A stretch of 64,000 nt of DNA from Pseudomonas sp. G34 (GCF_031119625.1 NZ_JAVHZV010000027.1:62001-126000); one strand, 5' to 3'; positions 21,401 through 29,608 are shown, counted from the first letter of the stretch. Numbers and translations are program-made. The notes: generated from the letters alone by a model not told the origin.

Positions 21401-21598
21401 CTCGACCAGGCTGACCACCGAATCGTTGAGGGTCTTCGGCGTAGCGCCCGGATAGCTGGCGTACAACGTCACCGAGGGCGGCGCCACCGAGGGGTAGCGG
21501 GCAATCGGCAATTGCGGAATGGCGATGACGCCGGACAGCACGATGAACAGGGCGATGACCCAGGCGAACACCGGGCGGTTGATGAAGAACTGCGGCAT
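18458..21598 (-). CDS. RND efflux pump inner-membrane transporter (HAE1; AdeB/MexB type)
   Basis: A 1046-residue proton-driven multidrug transporter of normal HAE1 length. The proton-relay Asp pair is in GIIVDDAIVVVENVER (TM4) and the conserved Lys in GLSAKNAILIVEFA (TM10). The N-terminus MPQFFINRPVFAWVIALFIVL is typical. Large periplasmic loops after TM1 and TM7 are present. It sits between its adaptor and outer-membrane factor genes. Likely substrates are diverse hydrophobic drugs, but specificity is not readable. Confidence 0.95.
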   Translation of the reverse strand: MPQFFINRPVFAWVIALFIVLSGVIAIPQLPIARYPSVAPPSVTLYASYPGATPKTLNDSVVSLVERELSGVKNLLYFESSVDTSGTAQITATFKPGTDPELAQVDVQNRIKAVEPRLPQVVRQSGLQVESAASGFLLMIGMTSPDGQFDEVLLGDYLARNIVPELRRIEGVGRVQLFGAEQALRIWVDPNKLTAFGLTMTDLAQAIEGQNAQIAPGRVGDEPALPGQRLTVPLTVEGQLETPEQFAAVVLRATADGSRVTIGDVARVELGAQSYGFSNRENGVSATSAAIQLSPGANAVRTAQAIRDRLSELASSMPAGMNYSVPFDTAPFVKVSIEKVIYTLLEAMVLVFLVMFLFLQNMRYTLIPAIVAPIALLGTFAVMLLAGFSINSLTMFGMVLAIGIIVDDAIVVVENVERLMATRGLSPREATLQAMKEITGAVIGITLVLTAVFIPMAFASGSVGVIYQQFTLSMAVSILFSAFLALTLTPALCATLLRPVSAEHHQKRGFFGAFNRGFERLTERYTGRITRLVGRSGRMMAVFVLLCGVLVIAGQQLPSSFLPEEDQGYFMTSIQLPTGATSERTLDVVKRFEAHVASRPALDANLVVQGFSFSGSGTNAAMAFTMLKDWKQRNGATAAEEAALAQAAMADNVEGTVMSLMPPAIDELGTSSGFTLFLQDRGNRGEAELLKAQAQLLELAGQSKVVSDVYPDGLPPGESIRLNINRPKAEAMGLSFTAVSSTLSAAMGSLYVNDFPNAGRMQQVILQADAPARMQLDDVLNLRVRNASGGMVPLGEVVTPLWSESPQQMMRFQGFPAVRISGGAAAGVSSGAAMAEMERLVTELPQGYAVAWTGQSLQERQSAAQAPMLMALSALVVFLVLAALYESWSIPLSVMLVVPLGLLGAVAAVMLRGLPNDVFFKVGMITIIGLSAKNAILIVEFARQLHAEGRSLVDAAVTAARLRLRPILMTSLAFTLGVVPLMLASGASAETQHAIGTGVFGGMLSGTLLAVFFVPSFFVLVMGLQERFQGWRARRSPGSAPLGEEK

Positions 21599-21613
21599 TG
21601 GGGGCTCTCCTGA

Positions 21614-22774
21614 TCAGCGCACTGGCGAGCCGGCTAGCTCGCCAGCGGGGCCGGATTTCCATGGTCGTGCGTTGACCGCAACGCCCTCTTCCAGGCGCTC
21701 GAGGCCTTCGATCACCACCCGTTGGCCAGCGCTGAGGCCGGAGGCGATGCGGTAGTGACGCGCCACCAGCTCACCCAGCGTGACCGGCACGCGATGCACC
21801 TGCTCACCTTCGCCGAGCACCCACACGCTGGCCTGGCCGCCACGGCGCAGCACCGCCTGTTGCGGCACGCTCAGGGCATCGGCGTAATGCGCCCGTGGCA
21901 CCCGCGCCTGCACGTACATGCCCGGCAGTAACTGGTGGTCGGGGTTGTCGACCTGCACGCGCAGCAGCACGTTGCCGGTGCCGGCGTCGACGCTGATCCC
22001 CGAGAACAGGATCTTGCCGCTCAGCCCATAGGCCTTGCCGCTGCTGTCGAGCACCTCTACCTGCACGCCATCGGCGCCAGGGGCCAGCCTGCTGCCCAGG
22101 GCATGGCGCCAGCGCTCCAGGCTGGTGGCCGACTCGCGCACATCGATATACACCTGGTCGATCTGCTGCACGGTGGCCATCGGTGTGCTGTCGGTGGTCG
22201 CCACCAGGGCGCCTTCGGAGACCTGCGCCTGGTCGACGCGACCGGAAATCGGTGCGCTGACGGTGGCGAATTTCAGGTCCAGGCGCTTGCGCGCCAATAC
22301 TGCCTCGGCCTGGGCGACGTCGGCGGCAGCCTGTTCGCGCTGCGAGGCGGCGTCGTCGTACACCTGCTGGCTGATCGCTTCGGCGCTGACCAGCGGCTGC
22401 AGGCGCTCGGTCTGGATGCGCGCACGGGCCAGCACGGCCTGGGCACGCTTGAGGGCGGCCGCCGCGGTTTGCACCTCGGCCTTGAACGGCGCGGCATCGA
22501 TCTCGAACAGCGCGGTGCCAACCTTGATGTCGGCACCCTGCTCGAACAGCCGGCGCTGCACGATACCGCTGACCTGCGGGCGAATCTCGGCGGTTCTGAA
22601 GGCGGCAACACGCCCGGGCAGTTCCTCGTTGACGGCCACCGTCCGTGACGTCAGCGTCAATACCGACACCTGCACGGGCGCCTGCTGCGCCTCCTGTTGC
22701 GCCGAATCGCAACCACCCAGCAGCAGGGCGCACAGGCACAGGCCGATGACATACCGCCCTTTTCGACTTCCCAT
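21614..22774 (-). CDS. RND efflux periplasmic adaptor (membrane fusion protein)
   Basis: A 386-residue lipoprotein adaptor: signal with lipobox LLGGC (acyl Cys at residue 22), beta-barrel and lipoyl halves with GRVAAFRTAEIRPQVSGIV, and a central helical hairpin (about residues 95-160). It lies 15 bases upstream of the RND gene. It is the first gene of the four-gene efflux operon and is divergent from an AdeR-like regulator across 138 bases. Confidence 0.93.
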   Translation of the reverse strand: MGSRKGRYVIGLCLCALLLGGCDSAQQEAQQAPVQVSVLTLTSRTVAVNEELPGRVAAFRTAEIRPQVSGIVQRRLFEQGADIKVGTALFEIDAAPFKAEVQTAAAALKRAQAVLARARIQTERLQPLVSAEAISQQVYDDAASQREQAAADVAQAEAVLARKRLDLKFATVSAPISGRVDQAQVSEGALVATTDSTPMATVQQIDQVYIDVRESATSLERWRHALGSRLAPGADGVQVEVLDSSGKAYGLSGKILFSGISVDAGTGNVLLRVQVDNPDHQLLPGMYVQARVPRAHYADALSVPQQAVLRRGGQASVWVLGEGEQVHRVPVTLGELVARHYRIASGLSAGQRVVIEGLERLEEGVAVNARPWKSGPAGELAGSPVR

Positions 22775-22872
22775 AACCTCACCAACCTCGCAGATGATTC
22801 GTTGCCCTGCGCACCGGGCGCAGCATCAGGAAGCGAGTGTCGGTGCAAACAATCGGGATTGATTCGAGCTTT

Positions 22873-22890
22873 TGTGGAGATAATGTGGAG
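22873..22890. promoter_or_regulatory. candidate response-regulator site, TGTGGAG direct repeat
   Basis: TGTGGAG occurs at 22873-22879 and again at 22884-22890, an 11-base period. This is the spacing OmpR-family regulators use for tandem half-sites. It lies in the 138-base region between the efflux operon and the regulator gene, 23 bases before the regulator's ATG. Binding is inferred only from spacing and position. Confidence 0.3.
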
Positions 22891-22912
22891 GCCAGCCGAA
22901 AAGGTGAAATAC

Positions 22913-23638
22913 ATGACGTTGCCGCCCACCGCCACACCCCGCCAGGACGCCCTGATCCTGATTGCCGAGGACGAAAGCGAGATCGCCGAGATCCTCGCCG
23001 CCTACCTGCAACGTGGCGGCCTGCGCAGCGTGCACGCCCGTGATGGCCAGGAGGCACTGGCTCACCACCAGGCGCTCAAGCCCGACCTGGTGCTGCTCGA
23101 CGTGCAGATGCCGCGCCTGGACGGCTGGCAGGTGCTCGCCGAAATCCGTCACCGCGGCGACACGCCGGTGATCATGCTCACCGCCCTGGATCAGGACATC
23201 GACAAGCTGATGGGCCTGCGCATCGGCGCCGACGACTATGTGGTCAAGCCCTTCAACCCGGCCGAGGTGGTGGCCCGGGTCAGCGCCGTGTTGCGCCGCG
23301 CCAAGACCGCGGGTGCGGCCGGCAGCCGCCTGCTGCGCGTCGGCCAGTTCCAAGTCGACCTGGATAACCACGAGGCCATGGTCATCTGCGATGACAGGCA
23401 ACACGCCCTCGACCTGACCCTTACCGAATTCAAGATCCTGGTCACCCTGATGCGCACCCCCAAGCGGGTGTTCAGCCGCGCCGAACTGCTGGTCGGCTGC
23501 CTGCCCGAAGGCGACACCCAGGAGCGCACCGTGGACAGCCACATCAGCAAGCTGCGCCGCAAGCTGGAAAGCATCGGCATCCACGGCACACCGGTGAGCG
23601 TGCGCGGCGTTGGCTATCGCTTCGGCAGCGGCACGTGA
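22913..23638 (+). CDS. AdeR/SmeR-like response regulator of the efflux operon
   Basis: A 241-residue OmpR-family regulator. The receiver domain has the acidic pair at residues 20-21 (AEDES) and phospho-acceptor Asp63 (VLLDVQMPRLDG), the same numbers as in Acinetobacter AdeR, with Lys in DDYVVKPFNP. The C-terminal winged helix ends RGVGYRF. Start ATG 22913 has AAGGTGAA seven bases upstream; the frame is open further up but enters the divergent promoter region. Its stop overlaps the kinase GTG. Regulation of the divergent pump is inferred from this arrangement, known for AdeRS-AdeABC and SmeRS-SmeABC. Confidence 0.88.
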   Translation: MTLPPTATPRQDALILIAEDESEIAEILAAYLQRGGLRSVHARDGQEALAHHQALKPDLVLLDVQMPRLDGWQVLAEIRHRGDTPVIMLTALDQDIDKLMGLRIGADDYVVKPFNPAEVVARVSAVLRRAKTAGAAGSRLLRVGQFQVDLDNHEAMVICDDRQHALDLTLTEFKILVTLMRTPKRVFSRAELLVGCLPEGDTQERTVDSHISKLRRKLESIGIHGTPVSVRGVGYRFGSGT

Positions 23639-24696
23639 GCGGCGCGGTGAGCCTGCGCCGGCAGATTCTGCTGTCGCTGAGCATCATGGCGGCGGGCGTT
23701 ATCCTGCTGTCGATCGTCGGCAGTTACGCCTTCTACGCCGTGGCCTCGACCCTCGCGCCCGGCAGCATCTCGGAAACCTGGGTGCCTTCCGGCCTCGAGC
23801 TGCTGTGGATGGTGGTGACCCTACTGGCGGCGCTGTGCATCGCTGGCTACGTGGGCATCCGCCTGTCGCGGCGGATTCTCACCCCACTCAATTCGGTGGC
23901 CCACAGCCTGCGGGAGATCGCCCAGGGCAACCTGCAGGCCCGCGCCGCGCCGGATGACCGGGCGCTGGGCGAAACCGGCCAGCTGGTACGCGACTTCAAC
24001 GCCATGGCCGAGCGCCTGCAGAGCGTGACCCGCGAACAGCAATTCTGGAACGCCGCGGTGGCCCACGAGCTGCGCACCCCGGTGACCATCCTGCGCGGGC
24101 GCCTGCAAGGCCTGGCCGAAGGCGTGTTCACCCCCAGCACGGAGACCTTCGAGGGGCTGCTGCGCCAGGTCGAAGGGCTTGGCCGGCTGATCGAGGATCT
24201 GCGCGTGCTGAGCCTCAACGACAGCGACCACCTGCAGCTGGATCTCGCCAGCAGTTGCCCCGCCGAGGGCATTGCGGCCACCGTGCAGGCCTTCGCCGGC
24301 CGCTTGCAGGCCCGCGGCTTCGAGGTGCAGTTGCAGCTGGATGAGCAAACCTGCGTGGTCTGCGACGAATTTCGCCTCCGCCAGGCGCTGGCCGCGCTGC
24401 TGGAAAACGCCCTGGCCCATGCCGACCCCGGCCTGCTGCGCGTCGACGCTGGCGTAGTGGGTGACAGCTACCAACTGAGCGTCACCGACAACGGCCCGGG
24501 CATCGACGCCGAACTGGCTGCCCAGGTGTTCGAGGCGTTCCGCCGTGGCGAGCCTTCGCGCTCACGCCACAGCGGCGGCAGCGGCCTGGGCCTGGCGGTG
24601 GTCAAGGCCATCGCCCTCGCCCATGGCGGGCAGGCACGCTGCGAGCGGGCGGCAAACGGTACGCGGTTTATCGTGCAGCTGCCGTTGACCAACTAA
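23635..24696 (+). CDS. AdeS/SmeS-like sensor histidine kinase
   Basis: A 353-residue kinase starting at GTG within the regulator's stop (GTGA overlap). Two membrane segments at about residues 13-35 and 57-76 flank a very short periplasmic loop, then HAMP, so it may sense a membrane signal. Phospho-acceptor His144 is in AVAHELRTPVTIL; the ATPase domain has ALLENALAHA, DNGPGI and GSGLGLAVVKAIA. The TAA stop at 24694-24696 is the first three bases of repeat B copy 1. Confidence 0.9.
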   Translation: MSGAVSLRRQILLSLSIMAAGVILLSIVGSYAFYAVASTLAPGSISETWVPSGLELLWMVVTLLAALCIAGYVGIRLSRRILTPLNSVAHSLREIAQGNLQARAAPDDRALGETGQLVRDFNAMAERLQSVTREQQFWNAAVAHELRTPVTILRGRLQGLAEGVFTPSTETFEGLLRQVEGLGRLIEDLRVLSLNDSDHLQLDLASSCPAEGIAATVQAFAGRLQARGFEVQLQLDEQTCVVCDEFRLRQALAALLENALAHADPGLLRVDAGVVGDSYQLSVTDNGPGIDAELAAQVFEAFRRGEPSRSRHSGGSGLGLAVVKAIALAHGGQARCERAANGTRFIVQLPLTN

Positions 24697-24892
24697 GCCT
24701 GTACGAAACGTCTCCGAGCGAAGGTCAGGCGAGGCAAAAATCGGTGAGGACGCGGAGTTTACGAGCTGTAAATGAGCAGTACTCGCTTCGCTCGCCCTAC
24801 GGGCCGCGCTAAAGCGCGTTAGCCGCAAGCGGCTTGCCGAACCGGTTTTTAACGAAGCATCACCGAGCGCAGGTGCTTTTCGTACAGGCTTA
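24694..24892. repeat. dispersed repeat B, copy 1 (between convergent genes)
   Basis: A 199-base element with a perfect 15-base terminal inverted repeat: TAAGCCTGTACGAAA at 24694-24708 and TTTCGTACAGGCTTA at 24878-24892. The core CGGAGTTTACGAGCTGTAA near 24752 is shared with copies 2 and 3, and contains the small palindrome TTTAC...GTAAA. Copy 1 is about 50 bases longer than the others because of the palindromic insert CTCGCTTCGCTCGCCCTACGG and following sequence. Both its ends are stop codons: the TAA of the kinase gene and, on the other strand, the TAA of the HD-GYP gene. It may act as a two-way terminator. Confidence 0.75.
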
Positions 24893-26098
24893 GCGCCAGA
24901 AGTCGTCGAGATTGCTAAACCCCCACTCGGCCGGGTCCTCGCGGCTGAGGATGCGGTCATTGCTGCCCGGCCGGGAAAGATCCACCTCCTGCTGCACGAT
25001 GGCCGCCCGGTTCTTCGCCGAGAAGAACACCCGCACAACGGGTGTGGTCAGCTTGCCCGGCAGCAGGTCGACCACCACGCCCAGCCGCCCGGACTCCAGG
25101 CGCACCAACGAACCCAGCGGGTAGATACCCACCGTGCGTACCAGCGCGTGGAACACCCGGGTGTCGAAATGGCCGGTCCACTGCGCCATGCGCGCCAGCG
25201 ACTCGGCGGGGTTCCAGGCCTGCTTGTAGGGGCGGTTGGAGGTGATGGCGTCATACACGTCGCACACCGCGCCCATGCGCGCCAGCAGGCTGATGGCCTC
25301 GCCGGCGAGGTGGCCGGGATAACCGCTGCCGTCGTACTTTTCATGATGATGCAGGCAGACGTCCAGTGCCGACTCGGGCAGCGAGCCGGTCGCCAGCAGC
25401 ATGGCGTGGCCGCGCTCGGGATGGCTGCGCATGATGGCGAACTCGGCATCGGTCAGGCTGCCGGGCTTGTTCAGCACCTCCAGCGGCATGGCCATCTTGC
25501 CGACATCGTGAAGCAGCCCGGCGAGGCCGGCTTCCCGGGCACGCTCCTCGTCCAGGCCCAGCTGCCGAGCCAACGAGAGCATCAGCGCGCACACCGCCAC
25601 CGAGTGCAGGTAGGTGTATTCATCCTTGTGCTTGAGCCGCGCCAGGCCGAGCAGCGCCGAGCTGTTGCGCGCCAGCGACTCGCTGATATCGGCGACCAGC
25701 GGCATGCAGCCCTCGATGTTGATGGCGTTGCCCAGGCGCGCCTCCTGGAACAGCTCGGTGACCGCCTTCTTCGAGCGGTTGATCAGCTTGGCGGCGCGCT
25801 GCAGCTCATCACGCACGCTGCAGCCAAGCACCGGCACTGCGGCCACGACCACGGCCGGCGGTTCGCAGGCGACGGCGGGCACGGGCAGCGGCGCTGCACC
25901 TGGCGGGCCGGGCACGTCCAGCCCCTTGCTGGTATCGATCCACACACCGCTGACCCCGCTCTGCCGCACGCGGGCCAGATCCTCGGCATCGTCGATGACG
26001 AAGCGGCTTTTCCAGAACGGGTGCGACAGCCAGTTGCCATCGAAGCCCTGGATGAACATGCCGATGCGCACGGATTGGGTGGAGATTTTCTTCAGCAT
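24890..26098 (-). CDS. HD-GYP domain protein (putative cyclic-di-GMP phosphodiesterase)
   Basis: A 402-residue protein with an N-terminal DUF3391 domain (IGMFIQGFDGNWLSHPFW) and a C-terminal HD-GYP domain. The HD motif is GLLHDVGKMAMP and the GYP motif is HHHEKYDGSGYPGHL, with the downstream metal-site stretch RMGAVCDVYDAITSNRPYK intact. All ligands expected for cyclic-di-GMP hydrolysis are present. It appears to be a single gene. Its stop codon lies inside the terminal repeat of element B. Confidence 0.9.
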   Translation of the reverse strand: MLKKISTQSVRIGMFIQGFDGNWLSHPFWKSRFVIDDAEDLARVRQSGVSGVWIDTSKGLDVPGPPGAAPLPVPAVACEPPAVVVAAVPVLGCSVRDELQRAAKLINRSKKAVTELFQEARLGNAINIEGCMPLVADISESLARNSSALLGLARLKHKDEYTYLHSVAVCALMLSLARQLGLDEERAREAGLAGLLHDVGKMAMPLEVLNKPGSLTDAEFAIMRSHPERGHAMLLATGSLPESALDVCLHHHEKYDGSGYPGHLAGEAISLLARMGAVCDVYDAITSNRPYKQAWNPAESLARMAQWTGHFDTRVFHALVRTVGIYPLGSLVRLESGRLGVVVDLLPGKLTTPVVRVFFSAKNRAAIVQQEVDLSRPGSNDRILSREDPAEWGFSNLDDFWR

Positions 26099-26218
26099 GG
26101 GCGCCTCGCTACGACGCAGCGGCAGGCGGATGCCTGCTTACTCTAATCTAGCCCATCCGCGGGCGCTTCATGGTGGCGCGGCGACAAATTCCGGGTTAGT
26201 TTGGCCGCCACGCTCTCC

Positions 26219-26458
26219 ATGACGATTGTTGCCATGCTGCCACGCAAGCTTCACCGCCTGACCATTCTCGGTCTGGTGTTCTTCATTCTCGGCCTGATCG
26301 GCGTGCTCTACGCCCTGTACCAGATCTACAACGGCCCACGCCCGGCCGACCCGGACCTGACCCGCAGCCTGGTGATCGCCGCGGGCATGCAGCTGACCGG
26401 CTACGTGCTGCTCAACCGCAACCGCTGGAAGATGATGGTCGGCAAAAACCGCAAGTAA
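26219..26458 (+). CDS. small two-TM membrane protein
   Basis: A 79-residue protein (from ATG 26219; another ATG at 26234 is possible) with two hydrophobic segments, TILGLVFFILGLIGVLYALY and SLVIAAGMQLTGYVLL, and a basic tail NRNRWKMMVGKNRK. No ribosome site is convincing for either ATG. The hydrophobic pattern and codon use look genuine. It is divergent from the HD-GYP gene. A hairpin CGCGCCGG/CCGGCGCG at 26464-26484 follows the stop. Confidence 0.6.
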   Translation: MTIVAMLPRKLHRLTILGLVFFILGLIGVLYALYQIYNGPRPADPDLTRSLVIAAGMQLTGYVLLNRNRWKMMVGKNRK

Positions 26459-26492
26459 AGCACCGCGCCGGATCGCCCGGCGCGGCGTGGTC

Positions 26493-26512
26493 TTAGAGCC
26501 GGTTCACGATCT
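26493..26512. repeat. orphan end of repeat B
   Basis: TTAGAGCCGGTTCACGATCT closely matches the left terminus of repeat B copy 2 (16 of 20 positions). No right arm or core follows; repeat A copy 3 begins 48 bases later. It is probably a truncated remnant. Confidence 0.5.
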
Positions 26513-26559
26513 TTGTGTGCATGAAGCGGCAACTGCAAGGCAGAAGCGGACGTTCCCAA

Positions 26560-26637
26560 CGTAGGGTGGACAACGCTCTTTTTGTCCACCATTGCGCTCG
26601 CAGAGCGGTGGACGGATGAAGCGTCGTCCACCCTACG
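26560..26637. repeat. dispersed repeat A, copy 3
   Basis: A compact 78-base copy. Ends CGTAGGGTGGACAACGC and GCGTCGTCCACCCTACG are inverted copies with one difference over 17 bases; the inner pair GTCCACC/GGTGGAC and innermost GCTC/GAGC can form nested hairpins. It lies downstream of the small membrane protein gene and convergent amn gene. Confidence 0.8.
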
Positions 26638-26684
26638 AAAGGCCGCCTCCGCCACTTAGCTGCCAAAATCGACGAAGCTGGGCC

Positions 26685-28160
26685 TCAGCGGAACGGCGGC
26701 TCGTCGAAGCTGCGCAGTTTGCGCGAGTGCAGCGAATTGAGCTGGCCGCGCAGCAGATCCAGGGCGGTGATGCCGATGTGCAGGTGCTGGGTCACCGCCC
26801 GCTCGTAGAACGCCCCCGCCGCGCCCGGCAGCTTGATCTCGCTGTGCAGCGGTTTGTCCGACACGCACAGCAAGGTGCCGTACGGCACGCGCAGGCGATA
26901 GCCTTGTGCGGCGATAGTGCCGCTCTCCATGTCCACCGCCACCGCCCGTGACAGGTTGATCAGCGGTCGCTCCTGGGCCCAGCGCAGCTCCCAGTTGCGG
27001 TCGTCATAGGTCAGTACGGTGCCGGTGCGCAGGCGCCGCTTGAGGTCATCCCCACGCTCGCCGGTCACCTGGGCGGCGGCATCCTGCAGCGCCTGCTGCA
27101 CTTCGGCCAGGGCCGGCAGCGGGATGTGCGGCGGCAGCACGCGGTCGAGAATGCCGTCGCGGCGCATGTAGGCGTGGGCCAGCACGTAGTCGCCGATGGT
27201 CTGCGACTGCCGCAGGCCGCCGCAGTGGCCGATCATCAGCCAGCAATGCGGGCGCAGCACGGCCAGGTGGTCGGTGATGTTCTTGGCGTTGGACGGGCCT
27301 ACGCCGATGTTGACCAGGGTGATGCCATCGCCATCGGCGGCCTGCAGGTGATAGGCCGGCATCTGGTAACGGTGCCAGACCACGGTCTCGATGATCGCCT
27401 GCATCTCGCCTTCCGGCATGCCGCGGGCAATGACGATGTTGCCCGGCAGCACCATACGCTCGAAACGCGACTCGGCATTGAGCATGTCCAGACCGTGGCG
27501 GATGAACTGGTCGACATAGCGGTGGTAGTTGGTGAGCAGAATCCACGGCTGCACATGGCGCCAGTCGCTGCCGGTGTAATGCACCAGGCGGCGCAGGGAG
27601 AAATCCACCCGCGCGGCATCGAACAGCGCCAGGGGCAGCGGGTCGGTGTTTTCCCAGTCATACAGACCATCGGCAGTGCCATCGGTGGCCGCCGACAGGT
27701 CGGTGCTGGGGAATACCCGCGCCAGCTCGGCCGCGGTCACCCCGGAACCGGCCAGTTCGTCGCCCTGCTCCACCACGTACGGGTAAGGAATGTACTGCTG
27801 GCTGACGCCGACTTCGACGGTCAGGGTGAAGTCGGCCATCAGCGGCTGCAGCTGCTCGAGCAGGTACTTACGAAACGCCGCCGGGTGGGTGATGGTGATG
27901 CTGTAGGTGCCGGGCACCTGCACCTTGGCGTAGGCGCGCACGGTGGTCGGCACTTCGCCCTGGCAATCGTAGGTCAGGCGCAGTTCGGGGTAGCGAAACA
28001 GCTCCTGCTCCTCGGCACTGGGGCGCACGCGGTCTTTGAGGTAGCGCTTGAGCGCCTGGCTCAGGCCCTCGGTGGCACGCTTGTGCAGCGCAGCCAGACG
28101 GTCAACGGCTTCTTCGGCAGTGTTGACGACGATAAAAGCGCCGTCTGTAGAAAGGGACAT
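26685..28160 (-). CDS. amn: AMP nucleosidase
   Basis: A 491-residue enzyme that splits AMP into adenine and ribose 5-phosphate. The N-terminal AMP-nucleosidase domain and the C-terminal phosphorylase-like domain (LVNIGVGPSNAKNITDHLAVLRPHCWLMIGHCGGLR) are both present, as is the late conserved AVDMESGTIAAQGYRLRVPYGTLLCVSDKPLHSEIKLPG region. The ATG at 28160 (MSLSTDGAF) is preferred over an upstream ATG at 28202. Length and domain order match Pseudomonas Amn. Confidence 0.93.
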   Translation of the reverse strand: MSLSTDGAFIVVNTAEEAVDRLAALHKRATEGLSQALKRYLKDRVRPSAEEQELFRYPELRLTYDCQGEVPTTVRAYAKVQVPGTYSITITHPAAFRKYLLEQLQPLMADFTLTVEVGVSQQYIPYPYVVEQGDELAGSGVTAAELARVFPSTDLSAATDGTADGLYDWENTDPLPLALFDAARVDFSLRRLVHYTGSDWRHVQPWILLTNYHRYVDQFIRHGLDMLNAESRFERMVLPGNIVIARGMPEGEMQAIIETVVWHRYQMPAYHLQAADGDGITLVNIGVGPSNAKNITDHLAVLRPHCWLMIGHCGGLRQSQTIGDYVLAHAYMRRDGILDRVLPPHIPLPALAEVQQALQDAAAQVTGERGDDLKRRLRTGTVLTYDDRNWELRWAQERPLINLSRAVAVDMESGTIAAQGYRLRVPYGTLLCVSDKPLHSEIKLPGAAGAFYERAVTQHLHIGITALDLLRGQLNSLHSRKLRSFDEPPFR

Positions 28161-28231
28161 GCACGGTTCCTTATCGTGAATTTCACGGATCATAGCTGAC
28201 ACTTATTACTGTCGGGGTGCAAGGGGCGCGC

Positions 28232-29572
28232 TCATAACGGCCAGGCCTCGGCGATGCGCCCCAGCGCCTGCTTGAGTTCGGCGCGGCTGCGTGCGGCAGC
28301 CAGGCTGATACGAATGGCACTGGCCTGGGCCGGGCCGACGGCGAACACCTCGGCCGGCACCACCTCTACGCCCGCCGCCCGGCAGGCCATCACCAGCGCG
28401 GCGCTGTCCGGCGGTTGCAACCACAGGTGTGGCGCCACTTCGCGGCCCGGCGGCATGCGCGGGCCCAGCACGCGGCTGGCCAGGCGCCAGCGCTGCTGCA
28501 GCTCATCACGCTGCCAGGCCAGCTTGCGCGCGGCGGTGCCGTCCTCGATCCACTCGCAGGCCAGTGCCAGGCACAGTGGCGACACCGCCCAACTGGTGGC
28601 ATGCCCTTGCGGGTCGATGCGCTCGAGCAGCGCCTGGGGCCCCTGCATGAACCCCAGGCGCAGGCCCGGCGCCACGGTTTTCGACAGGCTGCTGACCAAC
28701 AGGCTGCGCGCGGGCACCGCAGCAGACAGCGGCGCCTGCTCGCCCAGGGCGCCGTATACGTCGTCCTCGATCAGCCACAGCCCATGGCGCTCGATCAGTT
28801 CGGCGATACGTTGGCGGCGCTCGCCATCCATGCTGCTGCCGGTGGGGTTCTGCAGGCAGGGGGTGAGCACCAGCACCCGGGCGCCGGTGGCGCGTACCTG
28901 GCGGTCGAGATCCTGGGGAACGATGCCGCGCTCATCCATGGCCACGCCATGCAGCTGCAGCCTTAGCTGGCGCGCGGCGGCCTTGATGCCGGGCGCGGTG
29001 AAGGCTTCGGCAAGTACCGGATCACCCGCCTCGCAGAGCGCCAGCAGCGCCGCCGCTACGCCCTGCTGCGCGCCGGCGCAGAGTGCTACCTGGGACGGCG
29101 GCGTATGCACGCCACGCTGCTGCAGCCACTGGCTGACGGCCGCCCGGCCACGTTGCTCGAGCTCGGCCGGCGCATAGGCCTGCAGGGCATCGAGGCGACC
29201 ATCTGCAATCAGGCGCTGCAGGGTGCGCGACAGGTCATCGCTGCCGCCATCGTGCACCGGCACGTTGGTCGACAGGTCGATGCCATCGGCCGGCAACCTT
29301 GGCTGCTTGAGGTGGAACAGGCTGGCCTCGTGGCTATCGGCCAACACGTAGGTGCCGCGCCCGACCTCGCCGGACACCAGGTGCCGGCGCGCCGCTTCGC
29401 GATACGCCTGCATCACCGTGCTCGGGTTGATGCCCAGGGTCCAGGCCAGGCGCCGCTGCGGCGGCAGCCGTTCACCAGGCTTGAGCTCGCCCTTGCCAAT
29501 GGCCAGGGCAATCGCTTCGACCAACGCCAGGTAGGTGGGCAGCGTACTGCCCTGAAGGTCAGGTAACCACAT
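28232..29572 (-). CDS. MocR-type regulator (GntR HTH fused to aminotransferase fold)
   Basis: A 446-residue MocR/PdxR-type fusion. Residues 1-75 form a GntR winged helix (LPPQRRLAWTLGINPSTVMQAY); the rest is a fold-I aminotransferase domain with the PLP lysine in SSLSKTVAPGLRLG and IEDDVYGAL. Start ATG 29572 (MWLPDLQG) agrees with the family N-terminus; longer frames run into the divergent gene's leader. It is divergent from a threonine dehydratase gene across 82 bases that contain spaced direct repeats, a typical MocR arrangement, so it probably controls that gene in response to a PLP-bound amino compound. Confidence 0.88.
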   Translation of the reverse strand: MWLPDLQGSTLPTYLALVEAIALAIGKGELKPGERLPPQRRLAWTLGINPSTVMQAYREAARRHLVSGEVGRGTYVLADSHEASLFHLKQPRLPADGIDLSTNVPVHDGGSDDLSRTLQRLIADGRLDALQAYAPAELEQRGRAAVSQWLQQRGVHTPPSQVALCAGAQQGVAAALLALCEAGDPVLAEAFTAPGIKAAARQLRLQLHGVAMDERGIVPQDLDRQVRATGARVLVLTPCLQNPTGSSMDGERRQRIAELIERHGLWLIEDDVYGALGEQAPLSAAVPARSLLVSSLSKTVAPGLRLGFMQGPQALLERIDPQGHATSWAVSPLCLALACEWIEDGTAARKLAWQRDELQQRWRLASRVLGPRMPPGREVAPHLWLQPPDSAALVMACRAAGVEVVPAEVFAVGPAQASAIRISLAAARSRAELKQALGRIAEAWPL

Positions 29573-29578
29573 TGCTTG

Positions 29579-29608
29579 CCATGCAATATAAAGATTTACC
29601 CATACAAT
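29579..29608. promoter_or_regulatory. candidate MocR operator: CCATRCAAT direct repeats
   Basis: CCATGCAAT at 29579-29587 and CCATACAAT at 29600-29608 are direct repeats whose starts are 21 bases apart, two helical turns. They lie between the divergent MocR and threonine dehydratase genes. MocR regulators such as GabR and PdxR bind direct repeats on one helix face. The first repeat begins 7 bases from the regulator's start codon, which would suit autorepression. Confidence 0.45.
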
